Of a stretch of 53,502 nucleotides of DNA, positions 24,568 through 34,367 are shown one piece after another. Numbering within the stretch: the stretch's first letter is position 1; the number at the start of each line of letters is the position of its first letter. A program made the translations under genes and the position numbers. The DNA is from JBFLVQ01 sp040758525 (GTDB lineage Bacteria; Acidobacteriota; Blastocatellia; Chloracidobacteriales; JADJPF01). The stretch spans positions 1 through 53,502 of the forward strand of contig JBFLVQ010000001.1 in the NCBI GenBank assembly GCA_040758525.1, written 5' to 3'. The notes under the pieces were generated by a model that was given only the letters and a program-made list of their open reading frames with translations, was not told the DNA's origin and did not search any database.

Positions 24568-27312
24568 ATGAGACAATGTGGAATCTGTGGGAATGTCTAT
24601 GAAGAACAGGTCGCCCAATGTCCTATTGACGGAACGCGACTCTCTTTAGCGAGTGCTTTAATCGCAAATACTACTCGTATGTCCGATCGGCCTATATTTA
24701 ATAGCGGGCTGATCAATACTGACAATAACTCACAACAACTAGCCCCCACTGGCCCTCCTTTTGGACAAGCTTTTTTCCCAAGTTTTGGAGAGTCAACAGA
24801 ATCGATTGACAACAAAACCGATCCTGATCAGTCTCTAGATGGGCCTACTATGGCGCTGGTCTTTCCTCCACCTAATATCGATGAATTGGCTGGTCGTATC
24901 CTTAATAACACTTATCGACTGGAAAAACGCTTAGGCCAGGGTGGTATGGGTACAGTCTATAAAGCTACCCACTTGAAGATCGGTGATACGGTTGCAATAA
25001 AGTTCATTACACCAGAACTGTCTAGCAATCCCACTTTAGCAGCACGTTTCCAGCGCGAAGCACTGGCGGCACGCAAGCTCTCACATCCAGATGCGGTAAT
25101 AATCTATGAACTGAGTGAGACCCTTGATGGACTGCTCTTTATTGTTATGCAGTATGTTGAGGGTGAACGCCTAGATGTCTATCTGAAAAGGACAGAAAGA
25201 CTCTCTGCACCACGTGTATTGCATATACTACGTTGTATTGTAGACGTGTTGGATACTGCACACCGTATAGGCATTGTGCACAGAGATATCAAACCAGCAA
25301 ACCTGATGCTTTATAACAATAGTCGTGGTGAAGAACGCATTAAGGTGCTCGATTTTGGTATTGCCAAACTTATCGACTCGGAGGAGACATTTGACCAATG
25401 GGCGCGTATCACACAGAAAGGGGATATTTTTGGCTCGCCTTTCTATATGTCTCCAGAGCATGCGATGGGTGGGGAGGTAGATGCACGCTCTGATCTATAT
25501 AGCATAGGAGTAATTGTCTATCAGATGGTGACAGGGGAACTACCCTTTACAGGTAAGACTGGGCGTGAGGTGATCGATGCCCATCTTTATCGTGAACCAA
25601 CTCCGCCCTCTCTAGTATATGCTACTAAGATTAACTATGATGCCGTGATATTAAAAGCGATTGCTAAGAAGCCAGAGGATCGCTACCAAAGTATGACTGA
25701 CTTCCTCGCCAGTTTTGCTGCCTTACTCAACAGTGCGACAGTCACAGTAATGCGGGCAAAAAGTCAGGAGTCGCCACTGCCAGAAGCGCTTAAATCTTCT
25801 AAGATGCCTGCCACCAAACCTATGCCACAGGTGAGCAAGCTGCCAGATAAGCCTGCACGTCCAACGGAACCCTTTTTTAACCCATTGCTCAACACCTCGG
25901 ATGAGCTTAATAGAGTCTCGCTTGCTATTCTACCCCTCAAGCGGCTCTCTGATGATCAGGAGATAGAGATGCTCAGTGTCGGCCTGGCCGATACTCTTAT
26001 TAGCGAGTTGGCGGTTGTACAGAACCTGATCCTACGGCCATTGCGCGCTGTGCTTAAATATGAATATATAGACTGGGAGACACTAGATATTGGTCAGCAA
26101 CTTGGCGTTGACTTCGCATTAGGCGCTACGATTCAGGCTTTTGGTCCACGTGTGCGACTCTGTTTCCGTATGGTAGATATCAAACGTAAACAGGATGTTT
26201 GGCGGGATCGTTTCGAAGTCCTTAGTGAAGCCCCGCTAATTATCCAAGATACTCTTACACAATGTATTGTTGAGAACATGGGTATTAATATACGTGAGGA
26301 AGAGAAGGCATTGCTTGCACAAGTGCCTTCGCAAGCACGTATTAGTGCACAACCCTATCATATGCGTGGCCGTTACCTATTTGAGCGCGCCATGGAGATG
26401 CAAGATATAGAACTGGCGCTAGCAATGTTCTTACAGGCAATCGATATCGATCGCTCTTTTGCGCGTGCCTATTTATGTGTAGCACAATGCCATTATCAGC
26501 TCCACAATAATTATAGTGAAGACATCAACCATATCTCTGTTGCTGAAGAGTCTTGTCGCAAGGCAATCGAACTAGATGCCAATATGGCAGAGGCCTACTC
26601 GACATTGGCTACGATCTATCTAGATCTAGGTCGCCGTCTGGAAGCTTTTGATCTTATTAACAAAGCCCTTATGCTATCACCCTATGACCTGGAAGCGAAT
26701 CTTGCGCTAGGACGCTATCATCGCGATAAAGAGCAGTTTGAACGGGCATTCTCGGCCTACAATCGTGCTATGCGCAGCGATCCGAGTTACTGGCGAACCT
26801 ACTGGGCTATTGTTTTTGCATATCTCTACCGTGGTAATTTTGATCAAGCCGAAGCAGTTGCCGCTACTTATCTTAACAATATCGATTCTGAGCAGCCCGC
26901 TATGATCTTTTTAAAAGGATTGATCGCGGTCTATAAAGGCCAACTTGAGGAGGCCGAAGCCTATGCGCTAAAACTTCCTGCTATGGCTACAGATCTACGT
27001 GCATTACTGTTTGCCCAGCTACATGCGGTACGTCAACAGGCCGTACATGCAGAGAATCAGTTAGCCAATGTCAGATACTTTCTCGGTCCAAAAGAGGATC
27101 TATATTATCTACAAGCGCAAGTGCTTTCACGCTGTGGCCAGGTTGCTAGCGCAATAGAGAACCTAGAAAGAGCGATTGCGCTTGGCAATAAGAACTTTAG
27201 CTGGTTTCAACGTGACCCTGCACTGGAGCGTATGCGTACTGCACCAATCTTTTCACAACTACTCAAGGATCGAGGCACTTTCCGCTATCGCGCGGACCGA
27301 GACAAAAAGTGA
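24568..27312 (+). CDS. Zinc-ribbon Ser/Thr protein kinase with TolB-like and TPR domains
   Basis: This 914-residue soluble protein starts with a small zinc-ribbon-like motif, Cys4-x2-Cys7-x10-Cys18-x2-Asp21. The kinase domain (about 115-385) is complete: glycine loop RLGQGGMGTVYK from 121, Lys145, catalytic HRDIKPAN with Asp240, DFG Asp262, and GSPFYMSPEHAMGG. A TolB/FlgO-like domain follows at about 450-590 (LAILPLKRLSDDQEIEMLSV, GVDFALGATIQAFGP), then TPR repeats to about 890. There is no membrane segment, unlike many PknB kinases. The architecture (kinase, TolB-like, TPR) is frequent in Acidobacteriota. FHA proteins encoded at 1540 and 11551 are possible readers of its phosphorylation. Substrates are unknown. 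The gene lies 186 bases after the acylase gene. Confidence 0.94.
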   Translation: MRQCGICGNVYEEQVAQCPIDGTRLSLASALIANTTRMSDRPIFNSGLINTDNNSQQLAPTGPPFGQAFFPSFGESTESIDNKTDPDQSLDGPTMALVFPPPNIDELAGRILNNTYRLEKRLGQGGMGTVYKATHLKIGDTVAIKFITPELSSNPTLAARFQREALAARKLSHPDAVIIYELSETLDGLLFIVMQYVEGERLDVYLKRTERLSAPRVLHILRCIVDVLDTAHRIGIVHRDIKPANLMLYNNSRGEERIKVLDFGIAKLIDSEETFDQWARITQKGDIFGSPFYMSPEHAMGGEVDARSDLYSIGVIVYQMVTGELPFTGKTGREVIDAHLYREPTPPSLVYATKINYDAVILKAIAKKPEDRYQSMTDFLASFAALLNSATVTVMRAKSQESPLPEALKSSKMPATKPMPQVSKLPDKPARPTEPFFNPLLNTSDELNRVSLAILPLKRLSDDQEIEMLSVGLADTLISELAVVQNLILRPLRAVLKYEYIDWETLDIGQQLGVDFALGATIQAFGPRVRLCFRMVDIKRKQDVWRDRFEVLSEAPLIIQDTLTQCIVENMGINIREEEKALLAQVPSQARISAQPYHMRGRYLFERAMEMQDIELALAMFLQAIDIDRSFARAYLCVAQCHYQLHNNYSEDINHISVAEESCRKAIELDANMAEAYSTLATIYLDLGRRLEAFDLINKALMLSPYDLEANLALGRYHRDKEQFERAFSAYNRAMRSDPSYWRTYWAIVFAYLYRGNFDQAEAVAATYLNNIDSEQPAMIFLKGLIAVYKGQLEEAEAYALKLPAMATDLRALLFAQLHAVRQQAVHAENQLANVRYFLGPKEDLYYLQAQVLSRCGQVASAIENLERAIALGNKNFSWFQRDPALERMRTAPIFSQLLKDRGTFRYRADRDKK

Positions 27313-27390
27313 TTTTTAGAGATAACTCACTATCTGCGGTTACCTCATTTTTGGATAAACCAGAATGCTTTACCGCAACTTAGGACAAAT

Positions 27391-27419
27391 CTGTTTGAAA
27401 TAAGGAAATGTGCTATAAT
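27391..27419 (+). promoter_or_regulatory. Extended -10 promoter of the receiver-DUF4388 gene
   Basis: TGCTATAAT (27411-27419) is a consensus extended -10 element. A TTGAAA at 27395-27400 is too close (13-base spacer) to be a normal -35, so activity would rest on the extended -10. The predicted leader to 27594 is about 170 bases. Confidence 0.5.
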
Positions 27420-27593
27420 GACGACCTAAAGAGGGGCAGTATTTTCCCAAAAGAGTCGGTCTTACCAGCAACAGGATACAAACCGTGCGGTTGATCGGCA
27501 AGTCATATCAGTTTTTAGTGCTGTTACGACTTTTATGGTGAGACGGGTGTGCTATTGAAAAAGATCTCTGGTTCTTGGAAAGTGGTAACCGCC

Positions 27594-29594
27594 ATGAAAG
27601 AGTGTCCGGTTTGCAAAAGCCGTTACGACACCACTATGATAATCTGCCCACAAGACAATACTAGCCTTAATGACATACTTGTGACCACCTATCCAAATCC
27701 TGAATCGGCCAATCGTCGTCAGCAAGAGATGCTTAAGGAACTACAACAGCGTCTTAAGACATCAGCACTACATAACGATTTAAAGGGCTTACGCGAAGGC
27801 TACATAGAACTAGCAAACTACTATCTTGGTCAGAACCAACTGAACCATGCGCTGATCTATTTTCACAAAGCTGAATTGATTGAGGCAGGTGATATTAATA
27901 CAACTCAATTGCCTTTTATGGTTGAGATCTATCTACAGCAGGACCGTACTGATAAAGCACTAGAGTTGGCCAGCCGTATTGCCCAGCTTTATAGCCAAGC
28001 TAATCAACGCGATCAAGCTTCAGAGTACTTCCAACGGCTTATTGTGACACGCTCTTCAGATACCAAATGGGTGTGGGATGTACTTGCAATTATTGAACAG
28101 AGCGGCCTCTCGATAGATCAACCTAATGTTATTGAAGAAGAGAAAGTAGCAGCTAAGCTGGTTGCTGTCGAAGCCCCATCAATTGCTGTAGAAGTGACAC
28201 TAGGGACTGACCAAACTGAGGCCGATTCTTTAACTCTAGACTCCCTGGTTGAGTTGGATATTTCACACTCTGTTGAACCTCTACCATTAGCGCCTATGGG
28301 TGTAAGTAGCACCATTACAGCCCAACCTGGGGAGACAGTTGCACAGTCTCCCAACACCCACAAACGGCCAGCGATAGAAACCACCCACGGAGTCCATGCT
28401 AACAGCCCTACAGGCAACCCTACGAGTGAGAATCGTGCGCTTACATCTTCGGATGAATACCGTGCTTTTACTACTACCAATGAATACCGACCTCTCACTG
28501 TAACAGCGGAACGGCGTGCACTTACGCCTACCGGTGAGCGGCGTGTTTTATCAACGTCTAGTGAACATCGTACCCATAACACAACTGGTGAGCATCCGCC
28601 TGCAATGAGCCGTCCTTCTGGTAGTTTCCGCACTACTGGAGACCTTTCCAAGCTCACTTTCAGTGAACAGACGGCTATGGTGATCGAGGATGATCAAGAT
28701 GTACGCGAACTGCTTGCCGATATGTTGGCAGAATTTGGTTGTCGTGTTGTTACTGCAATCGATGGTGAGGACGCGATCGAAAAATTAAAAGATGTCCATC
28801 CCAGTTTTATTATCTCAGATGTGATGATGCCACGCCTGGATGGATATGGAATTTTCCAATATATACAGAATAATGAGCAACTGAGTGATATTCCTTTTAT
28901 CTTCTTGACTGCGCGTGTAGAAATTGATGAGAAGATACGTGCATTGGAAGGCGGGGTAGAAGATTATTGGCTTAAACCCTTTGACGTTGAGGAACTGGGG
29001 ATACGACTGCGGCGCTTACTGCAAAAAGTACGACTGGCTGGTGATGTACGAGGCAAACTTTCAGAAATGCCTCTTCCTGATCTACTACAATCACTCGCCT
29101 CTGGTAACAAATCCGGCGTGCTACACCTAGCACGCTCAGGCCGCACGGGTGTTATTTATCTCGATCAGGGCCGTATCATTGATGCAGAATTTGAGGATCT
29201 GGCGGGTAAAAGAGGTATCTACTGTCTGGTCAATTGGTGTATGGAAGGTGGAAACTTCAACTTCCATAGTCAGAAAGTGGACCGTGAGGTAGCAATCAAA
29301 CAGAGTATACAGGGTATTCTAATGGAAGCCATGCGACGGCGTGATGAAGAGACACGTCTGATCGAACAATTACCCCCCGGCGATGTTTTTATGTCAGTCA
29401 ATACCGAAGACAACCCAGACTTTTTCTCCGCCGATTTTTCCGATGAGACTATGCGTATTCTACAGCTCTTTGATGGCACACATCCGCTCAAAGAATGTTT
29501 GCGCTGTCTACAGGGGGATTTAGAGACAATTCAAACAGTAGTCGCGCTAAACAAAGCCGGCCTACTGCGCATCGTCGATTTCGGTATCCAATAG
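27594..29594 (+). CDS. Zinc-ribbon/TPR/receiver/DUF4388 regulator
   Basis: This 666-residue protein begins with a zinc-ribbon-like motif Cys4-x2-Cys7-x10-Cys18-x2-Asp21, the same spacing as in the kinase at 24568. TPR-like helices follow (about 30-160), then a Ser/Thr/Pro-rich linker with nine-residue tandem repeats (278-331). Next is a receiver domain (about 360-480, MVIEDDQDVRELLADML, phospho-acceptor Asp in IISDVMMPRLDG, Lys in WLKPFDVEEL). A DUF4388 domain (about 485-600, GKLSEMPLPDLLQSLASGNK, GVIYLDQGRIIDAEF) closes the main part. DUF4388 is common in gliding/motility and polarity regulators of Myxococcota and Acidobacteriota. There is no DNA-binding domain. I favour ATG 27594 because it places the zinc-ribbon at the N-terminus as in its neighbour. 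A GTG at 27549 in frame is possible. Neither has a strong Shine-Dalgarno site. Confidence 0.88.
   Translation: MKECPVCKSRYDTTMIICPQDNTSLNDILVTTYPNPESANRRQQEMLKELQQRLKTSALHNDLKGLREGYIELANYYLGQNQLNHALIYFHKAELIEAGDINTTQLPFMVEIYLQQDRTDKALELASRIAQLYSQANQRDQASEYFQRLIVTRSSDTKWVWDVLAIIEQSGLSIDQPNVIEEEKVAAKLVAVEAPSIAVEVTLGTDQTEADSLTLDSLVELDISHSVEPLPLAPMGVSSTITAQPGETVAQSPNTHKRPAIETTHGVHANSPTGNPTSENRALTSSDEYRAFTTTNEYRPLTVTAERRALTPTGERRVLSTSSEHRTHNTTGEHPPAMSRPSGSFRTTGDLSKLTFSEQTAMVIEDDQDVRELLADMLAEFGCRVVTAIDGEDAIEKLKDVHPSFIISDVMMPRLDGYGIFQYIQNNEQLSDIPFIFLTARVEIDEKIRALEGGVEDYWLKPFDVEELGIRLRRLLQKVRLAGDVRGKLSEMPLPDLLQSLASGNKSGVLHLARSGRTGVIYLDQGRIIDAEFEDLAGKRGIYCLVNWCMEGGNFNFHSQKVDREVAIKQSIQGILMEAMRRRDEETRLIEQLPPGDVFMSVNTEDNPDFFSADFSDETMRILQLFDGTHPLKECLRCLQGDLETIQTVVALNKAGLLRIVDFGIQ
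28425..28598 (+). repeat. 27-base tandem repeats encoding nine-residue units
   Basis: Six consecutive 27-base units (28425-28586) and a partial seventh encode SENRALTSS, DEYRAFTTT, NEYRPLTVT, AERRALTPT, GERRVLSTS and SEHRTHNTT. The pattern is x-Glu-x-Arg-x-Leu-Thr-x-Thr. Units have diverged in DNA, so this is an old coding repeat in a linker. Confidence 0.8.
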
Positions 29595-29655
29595 CGCTTT
29601 ATCAAACCGGCACGTTTGAGATTTTAACTCTTTACCAAGTTAGATATTTCATCTC

Positions 29656-31998
29656 ATGCTGACACGCCAATCTATTCTTTTAGAAGTGCTCAGGACTGCC
29701 AGCATTGGCCTGCTAGTAGCAATATTCTGTCTACTGCTGCTCTATCAAGATCCTTACTTCTTCTGGTGTGACGATTATCAGGCCGAACATCTACCGGCAT
29801 TGTGGGACATCGCACGAGGTTGGCAGGAAGGTGAATTGCCACTACTCAGTCCCTACTCCTGGTTTGGAGGAGCGCTGGCAGCAGAGTATCAGTATGGAGT
29901 ACTGTCGCTCTCTACTTCGCTAATCTTCTTTTTGGTATGGAAGCTACAACTCTCCTTACCAACTACTGCAGCACTCTTCTCGATCATACACTTAAGCATC
30001 ACAGCAGCAGGAGCATTTCGACTAGCAAGACAGCGAGCATTGAGCACAGACCTATCGATGATGGTAGGTTTGGTTGCTGCTCTCAATGGTTGGTTAATAT
30101 TGTGGGGTGCGGCGGCTTGGACACCAGGATTAACCAGCTTTGCCTGGCTGCCTTGGGCTTGGTGGGGATTGGAAGGATCTCTGCAAGAGGGCAACAGTGC
30201 AGTTCGCTGCATTCTCGCAGGATTTTTCATCTATCTGATCCTAACAGCAGGCTGGCCTTTTACACTCTTGATGATTGGATTGATCACAGTCTGGCTAGCG
30301 TTACGGCAATGGCGTGTCAATCATAGTATCAAGAGACTATCGCGATTGGCAGTTGCTTGGCTGATAGCATTAGGCCTTGCCGCTCCTGCCTTATTAATGC
30401 TTATTGAGTATTCAAAAAGTACACTACGTTTGAAAACCGATCTAGCGCTGCAGAACATTCTTCTAGTACCTAAAATTGGACTACTAGGACTAATACTACC
30501 TGCTATTACACTACCCAGATTTACCTTTATCGGCTGGCAACTACATACTATGACTGAGTTGGCATGTGGACTCGCGCCTGCCGTACTGTTAATCACATCA
30601 TTATTACTACTAGGCAGAAAGTATATTAATAAACTGAGATGGGAAGTGGGACTATTTGCAATTGTATTACTGTTAAGTATCAGTCCCTCCCTATGGGTAT
30701 TTCGCTGGAGCTTCCGCTGGCTGCCACTTTTTCACTTATTGTTGGCATTATTAGCAGCCGAAGGATTGGCGCTTATTCGTGCAGATAATTCTACTAAACA
30801 GAGTATCTGGTCAATCAAGCGCTTGCAGACAAATTGTGGAATTTGGTCATTGCTGCTGCTATTAATAGCGCTATTGGTAACATGTCTGTTTTATCCAGAT
30901 GCTAATCGTCAAGGTCTATCGCTAGGAATTTATCTATTATTGATATCTGCTGGTTGGGCATTGGTTGAACAGATAGCTGCACCAAGATCGCTTATCTCTA
31001 TATGGATGCCCTTGATCGTTACACTGCTCTCCTTTTTCGCAACGTACCAGCATTTCCCTAGAGATCTGCTCTTATTACATTGGAAATTTCCCGAAGCATT
31101 GCGGAAAACCGCACCTTTAGATGCCACGATCAGATATATGAGCCTGTATGAATGCGACCTGCTGCTAAAATCGTCGCAATCTGATTTTGGTACAATATTA
31201 CGGCCTAGCAATACCCCTTACTTTGGTGGTGTAGAGTTTATTAATGGTTATACTCCTATGTTCCCATTAGGATTCAAATACATATTTCAATTTGGCGGAC
31301 ATGGCTGTCTAAGCAGTGGGTATGCTCGTCTAGTTCTTCAAAAGGAGACTGATCCAGAAGGATTATTAGCGCTAATGGGGGTGGATGGTCTAGTAATTTC
31401 CAATAGTTTGAAAGCAGAAGCAGCGAGTTTAACAGAGCGTGGTTGGCGTATGGTAACGGCAACAGACGAAGGCATGGTATTTCATCGTGAAGGTCTACGC
31501 AATCCTCGTGTACGTGTTATCTTATCAGCCACACCATTTTCAGGAGAGATTCAAAAAGAGGCGCTAAATTGGCTTGGTAACCGTCGTGGACCTGTTGCTC
31601 CCGTGTTATTAACGCAATCATCTACTACATCAGAACCATTACAATTTGCTCCTATCAAAATTAGGCCGGTTAAAGAGACTCGCCTACGTGCCATTGCTGA
31701 GGTAGAGCCACTTAGCAGTAGTGGAGAATCATTAGTGTTATTCTCTCGACCTTGGTATCCAGGCTATCGTGCTACTCTTAATGGTAAAGAAGTGCCGGTC
31801 GAGATTGTAAACTTTATTATGCCAGCAGTGCGATTACCTGCTGGCGCACAAGGTGAGTTGATCCTGGAGTATCGTCCTAACTCATTTGTTATTGGCAGTG
31901 GGATTGCGCTGGCAACGATACTGTTGACAGTGCTGGGGCTAGGGTGGATGTTGTGGCAGCGTCGGCCTGCTATGGTCGCTGCTAATCAGACAGCTTAA
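29656..31998 (+). CDS. YfhO-like multi-pass membrane protein, array copy 1
   Basis: This 780-residue polytopic membrane protein has about a dozen hydrophobic segments. The first extracytoplasmic loop has FFWCDDYQAEHLPALWDIAR, with a GT-C-like acidic pair, then SPYSWFGGALAAEYQYG. The C-terminal soluble part has LFSRPWYPGYRATLNGKEVP, similar to the end of YfhO (GT-C-fold proteins used in Gram-positive teichoic acid glycosylation). A final membrane helix closes it. The donor would be a polyprenyl-phosphate sugar and the acceptor is unknown. Its 5' end differs from copies 2-4, but from 31674 to the end it is identical in DNA to copy 2. The gap to copy 2 is two bases. No clear Shine-Dalgarno site is seen. 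Confidence 0.82.
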   Translation: MLTRQSILLEVLRTASIGLLVAIFCLLLLYQDPYFFWCDDYQAEHLPALWDIARGWQEGELPLLSPYSWFGGALAAEYQYGVLSLSTSLIFFLVWKLQLSLPTTAALFSIIHLSITAAGAFRLARQRALSTDLSMMVGLVAALNGWLILWGAAAWTPGLTSFAWLPWAWWGLEGSLQEGNSAVRCILAGFFIYLILTAGWPFTLLMIGLITVWLALRQWRVNHSIKRLSRLAVAWLIALGLAAPALLMLIEYSKSTLRLKTDLALQNILLVPKIGLLGLILPAITLPRFTFIGWQLHTMTELACGLAPAVLLITSLLLLGRKYINKLRWEVGLFAIVLLLSISPSLWVFRWSFRWLPLFHLLLALLAAEGLALIRADNSTKQSIWSIKRLQTNCGIWSLLLLLIALLVTCLFYPDANRQGLSLGIYLLLISAGWALVEQIAAPRSLISIWMPLIVTLLSFFATYQHFPRDLLLLHWKFPEALRKTAPLDATIRYMSLYECDLLLKSSQSDFGTILRPSNTPYFGGVEFINGYTPMFPLGFKYIFQFGGHGCLSSGYARLVLQKETDPEGLLALMGVDGLVISNSLKAEAASLTERGWRMVTATDEGMVFHREGLRNPRVRVILSATPFSGEIQKEALNWLGNRRGPVAPVLLTQSSTTSEPLQFAPIKIRPVKETRLRAIAEVEPLSSSGESLVLFSRPWYPGYRATLNGKEVPVEIVNFIMPAVRLPAGAQGELILEYRPNSFVIGSGIALATILLTVLGLGWMLWQRRPAMVAANQTA

Positions 31999-32456
31999 CA
32001 ATGGACCATCAATATTCTACAGTACGAGAATCACTCTACACCATTGCAGCGGGATTGTTAGTAGTAGTATTCTGTCTATTGTTACTCTATCAGGATGCCA
32101 ACTTCTTCTGGGTGGATGATGCACAGTCTCAGCATATACCGGCATTGTGGGACATTGCACGAAGCTGGCAGGAAGGCGAGCTACCATTGCTCAGTCCTTA
32201 CTCCTGGTTTGGAGGAGCGCTGGCAGCAGAGTATCAGTATGGAATATTCTCGCTCTCTACTTCTTTAATCTTCTTTTTGATCTGGAAGCTACAACTCTCC
32301 TTACCAACCACCGCAGCACTCTTCTCGATCATACACTTAAGCATCACAGCAGCAGGAGGATTTCGACTAGCAAGACAGCGAGCATTGAGCATAGACCTAT
32401 CGATGATGGTAGGTCTGGTTGCTGCTCTCAATGGTTGGTTACTATTATGGGCGGCA
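31674..32456 (+). repeat. 783-base exact direct repeat, left copy
   Basis: This segment spans the 3' end of YfhO copy 1, the two-base gap and the first 456 bases of copy 2. It appears identical by eye to 34043-34825, offset 2369 bases. Confidence 0.85.
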
Positions 32457-34367
32457 ATCTCTTGGACACCAGGGATGACCAGCTTTACTTGGCTGCCTTG
32501 GGCTTGGTGGGGATTGGAAGGATCTCTGCAAGAAGGCAACAATGCAGTTCGCTGCATTCTCGCAGGATTTTTCATCTATCTGATCCTAACAGCAGGCTGG
32601 CCTTTTACACTCTTGATGATTGGGTTGATCACAGTCTGGCTAGCGTTACGGCAATGGCGTGTTAATCATAGTATCAAGAGACTGTCGCGATTGGCAGTTG
32701 CTTGGCTGATAGCATTAGGACTTGCTGCTCCTGCCTTGTTAATGTTGACAGAATATTCTGACCAGACAATACGTTCAAAAATAGGTCTGGTTGCCCAATG
32801 GCAATTGATTGTACCTGTATCTAGTCTGCCTGGACTGATTCTACCCTCGTTCACAGTGACTTGGGTGGCAGCGCTAGGTCCACTTCCACATGCATCTGTG
32901 GAGCTAGCTTGTGGGTTAGCACCAACCGTTATTCTTTTAGCTGCACTAATTCTGTTGCGCAAACAGTTTATTAAGAAAGTTCGCTGGGAATTGGGTCTCT
33001 TTGTAGTGACTCTTTTGCTCTCGGTCAGTCCATCTTTCTTTCCATTTCGCTGGAGTTTTCGTTGGCTACCATTTCTCCATCTAGTACTGGCAATAGTAGC
33101 AGCAGAAGGGTTGGCTCTCTTAAGAACTAAGAAAATAGCTGACGATAATTTATTGAATCAAGAGATTACTGGATCAACAAAGCAGTTTATTAAACGCTAT
33201 CAAAATAATCTTGGTGTATGGGCACTCTGTTCTGTATTGATAGTATTAGCAATTTCACAATTACTGAAGCTAGATCTTACCGATAGCAATTTTTCATTAG
33301 GTATTAATCTAGCTCTAATCTCCACTATTTGGGCAGTAGTAGAGCGATTTCTTGCTATCACAGCAACCCTACAAAGATGGGCTATTGTTGCAGTAGTGTT
33401 TGTTGCCTTTGCAGTTACCTACTATTACATCCCCACCAACACAGAAATACCGCGTTGGCAATTCCCAGAAATGCGTACTGCTACGCCACTCGATCCTGAA
33501 ATTCGTTATCTTAGCCTCTATGATTATTGGGATACCTTCAAAACATATCAGCCCAATCTAGGTCCAGTATTACGGCCTGGCAATACTGCTATGTATGCAG
33601 GCTTACAACTCGTTAATGGTTATAGTGCTATGGCGCCAATAAAGCTAGCATACCTACTAGGCTTTAGTGGACATGGATATATGAATAGAGATATCGCCAA
33701 GAATATCTTACAAAAAGAGATTGGTGCTGAAGGGCTACTACAAGTTATTGGTGTCGATGGATTGATAATTCCCGCGTCTTTGAGAAAAGAAACCACTAAC
33801 CTTACACAGCAAGGTTGGCAACAGGTAGCAAATTTTGATGAAGGCACGATCTTTCATCGTATAGGGCCACGCAGTCTACGTGTACGCTCACTTTCATCAG
33901 TGCAATTAACCTCAAGCAATGATGATGCACTAAACTGGTTTGAGACTCGTATTGAAACAGCCGCTCCATTCCTATTATGGGGACAAGCAGCTAGTTCTGG
34001 TCAACAATTAAGCTTTGCTGCCACCAGTGTCAAACTGGTAGCAGAGACTCGCCTACGTGCCATTGCTGAGGTAGAGCCACTTAGCAGTAGTGGAGAATCA
34101 TTAGTGTTATTCTCTCGACCTTGGTATCCAGGCTATCGTGCTACTCTTAATGGTAAAGAAGTGCCGGTCGAGATTGTAAACTTTATTATGCCAGCAGTGC
34201 GATTACCTGCTGGCGCACAAGGTGAGTTGATCCTGGAGTATCGTCCTAACTCATTTGTTATTGGCAGTGGGATTGCGCTGGCAACGATACTGTTGACAGT
34301 GCTGGGGCTAGGGTGGATGTTGTGGCAGCGTCGGCCTGCTATGGTCGCTGCTAATCAGACAGCTTAA
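32001..34367 (+). CDS. YfhO-like multi-pass membrane protein, array copy 2
   Basis: This 788-residue paralog of copy 1 has the same membrane layout. The first loop reads FFWVDDAQSQHIPALWDIAR, so the acidic pair is kept. It is a mosaic. The first 456 bases equal copy 3, the next part (about 32480-32740) follows copy 1 (GLEGSLQEGNNAVRC), the variable outer region (about residues 400-620, YQNNLGVWALCSVLI and GPVLRPGNTAMYAGLQLVNG) matches copy 4, and the 3' end equals copy 1. Such patchwork is expected from recombination among tandem copies. Function is as for copy 1: a putative lipid-linked sugar transferase or flippase-associated membrane protein. Confidence 0.82.
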   Translation: MDHQYSTVRESLYTIAAGLLVVVFCLLLLYQDANFFWVDDAQSQHIPALWDIARSWQEGELPLLSPYSWFGGALAAEYQYGIFSLSTSLIFFLIWKLQLSLPTTAALFSIIHLSITAAGGFRLARQRALSIDLSMMVGLVAALNGWLLLWAAISWTPGMTSFTWLPWAWWGLEGSLQEGNNAVRCILAGFFIYLILTAGWPFTLLMIGLITVWLALRQWRVNHSIKRLSRLAVAWLIALGLAAPALLMLTEYSDQTIRSKIGLVAQWQLIVPVSSLPGLILPSFTVTWVAALGPLPHASVELACGLAPTVILLAALILLRKQFIKKVRWELGLFVVTLLLSVSPSFFPFRWSFRWLPFLHLVLAIVAAEGLALLRTKKIADDNLLNQEITGSTKQFIKRYQNNLGVWALCSVLIVLAISQLLKLDLTDSNFSLGINLALISTIWAVVERFLAITATLQRWAIVAVVFVAFAVTYYYIPTNTEIPRWQFPEMRTATPLDPEIRYLSLYDYWDTFKTYQPNLGPVLRPGNTAMYAGLQLVNGYSAMAPIKLAYLLGFSGHGYMNRDIAKNILQKEIGAEGLLQVIGVDGLIIPASLRKETTNLTQQGWQQVANFDEGTIFHRIGPRSLRVRSLSSVQLTSSNDDALNWFETRIETAAPFLLWGQAASSGQQLSFAATSVKLVAETRLRAIAEVEPLSSSGESLVLFSRPWYPGYRATLNGKEVPVEIVNFIMPAVRLPAGAQGELILEYRPNSFVIGSGIALATILLTVLGLGWMLWQRRPAMVAANQTA

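Noticed and set aside
28118..28657. 179-codon minus-strand ORF
   Set aside because: Shadow of the repeat-rich linker of the DUF4388 regulator; composition reflects the opposite strand.
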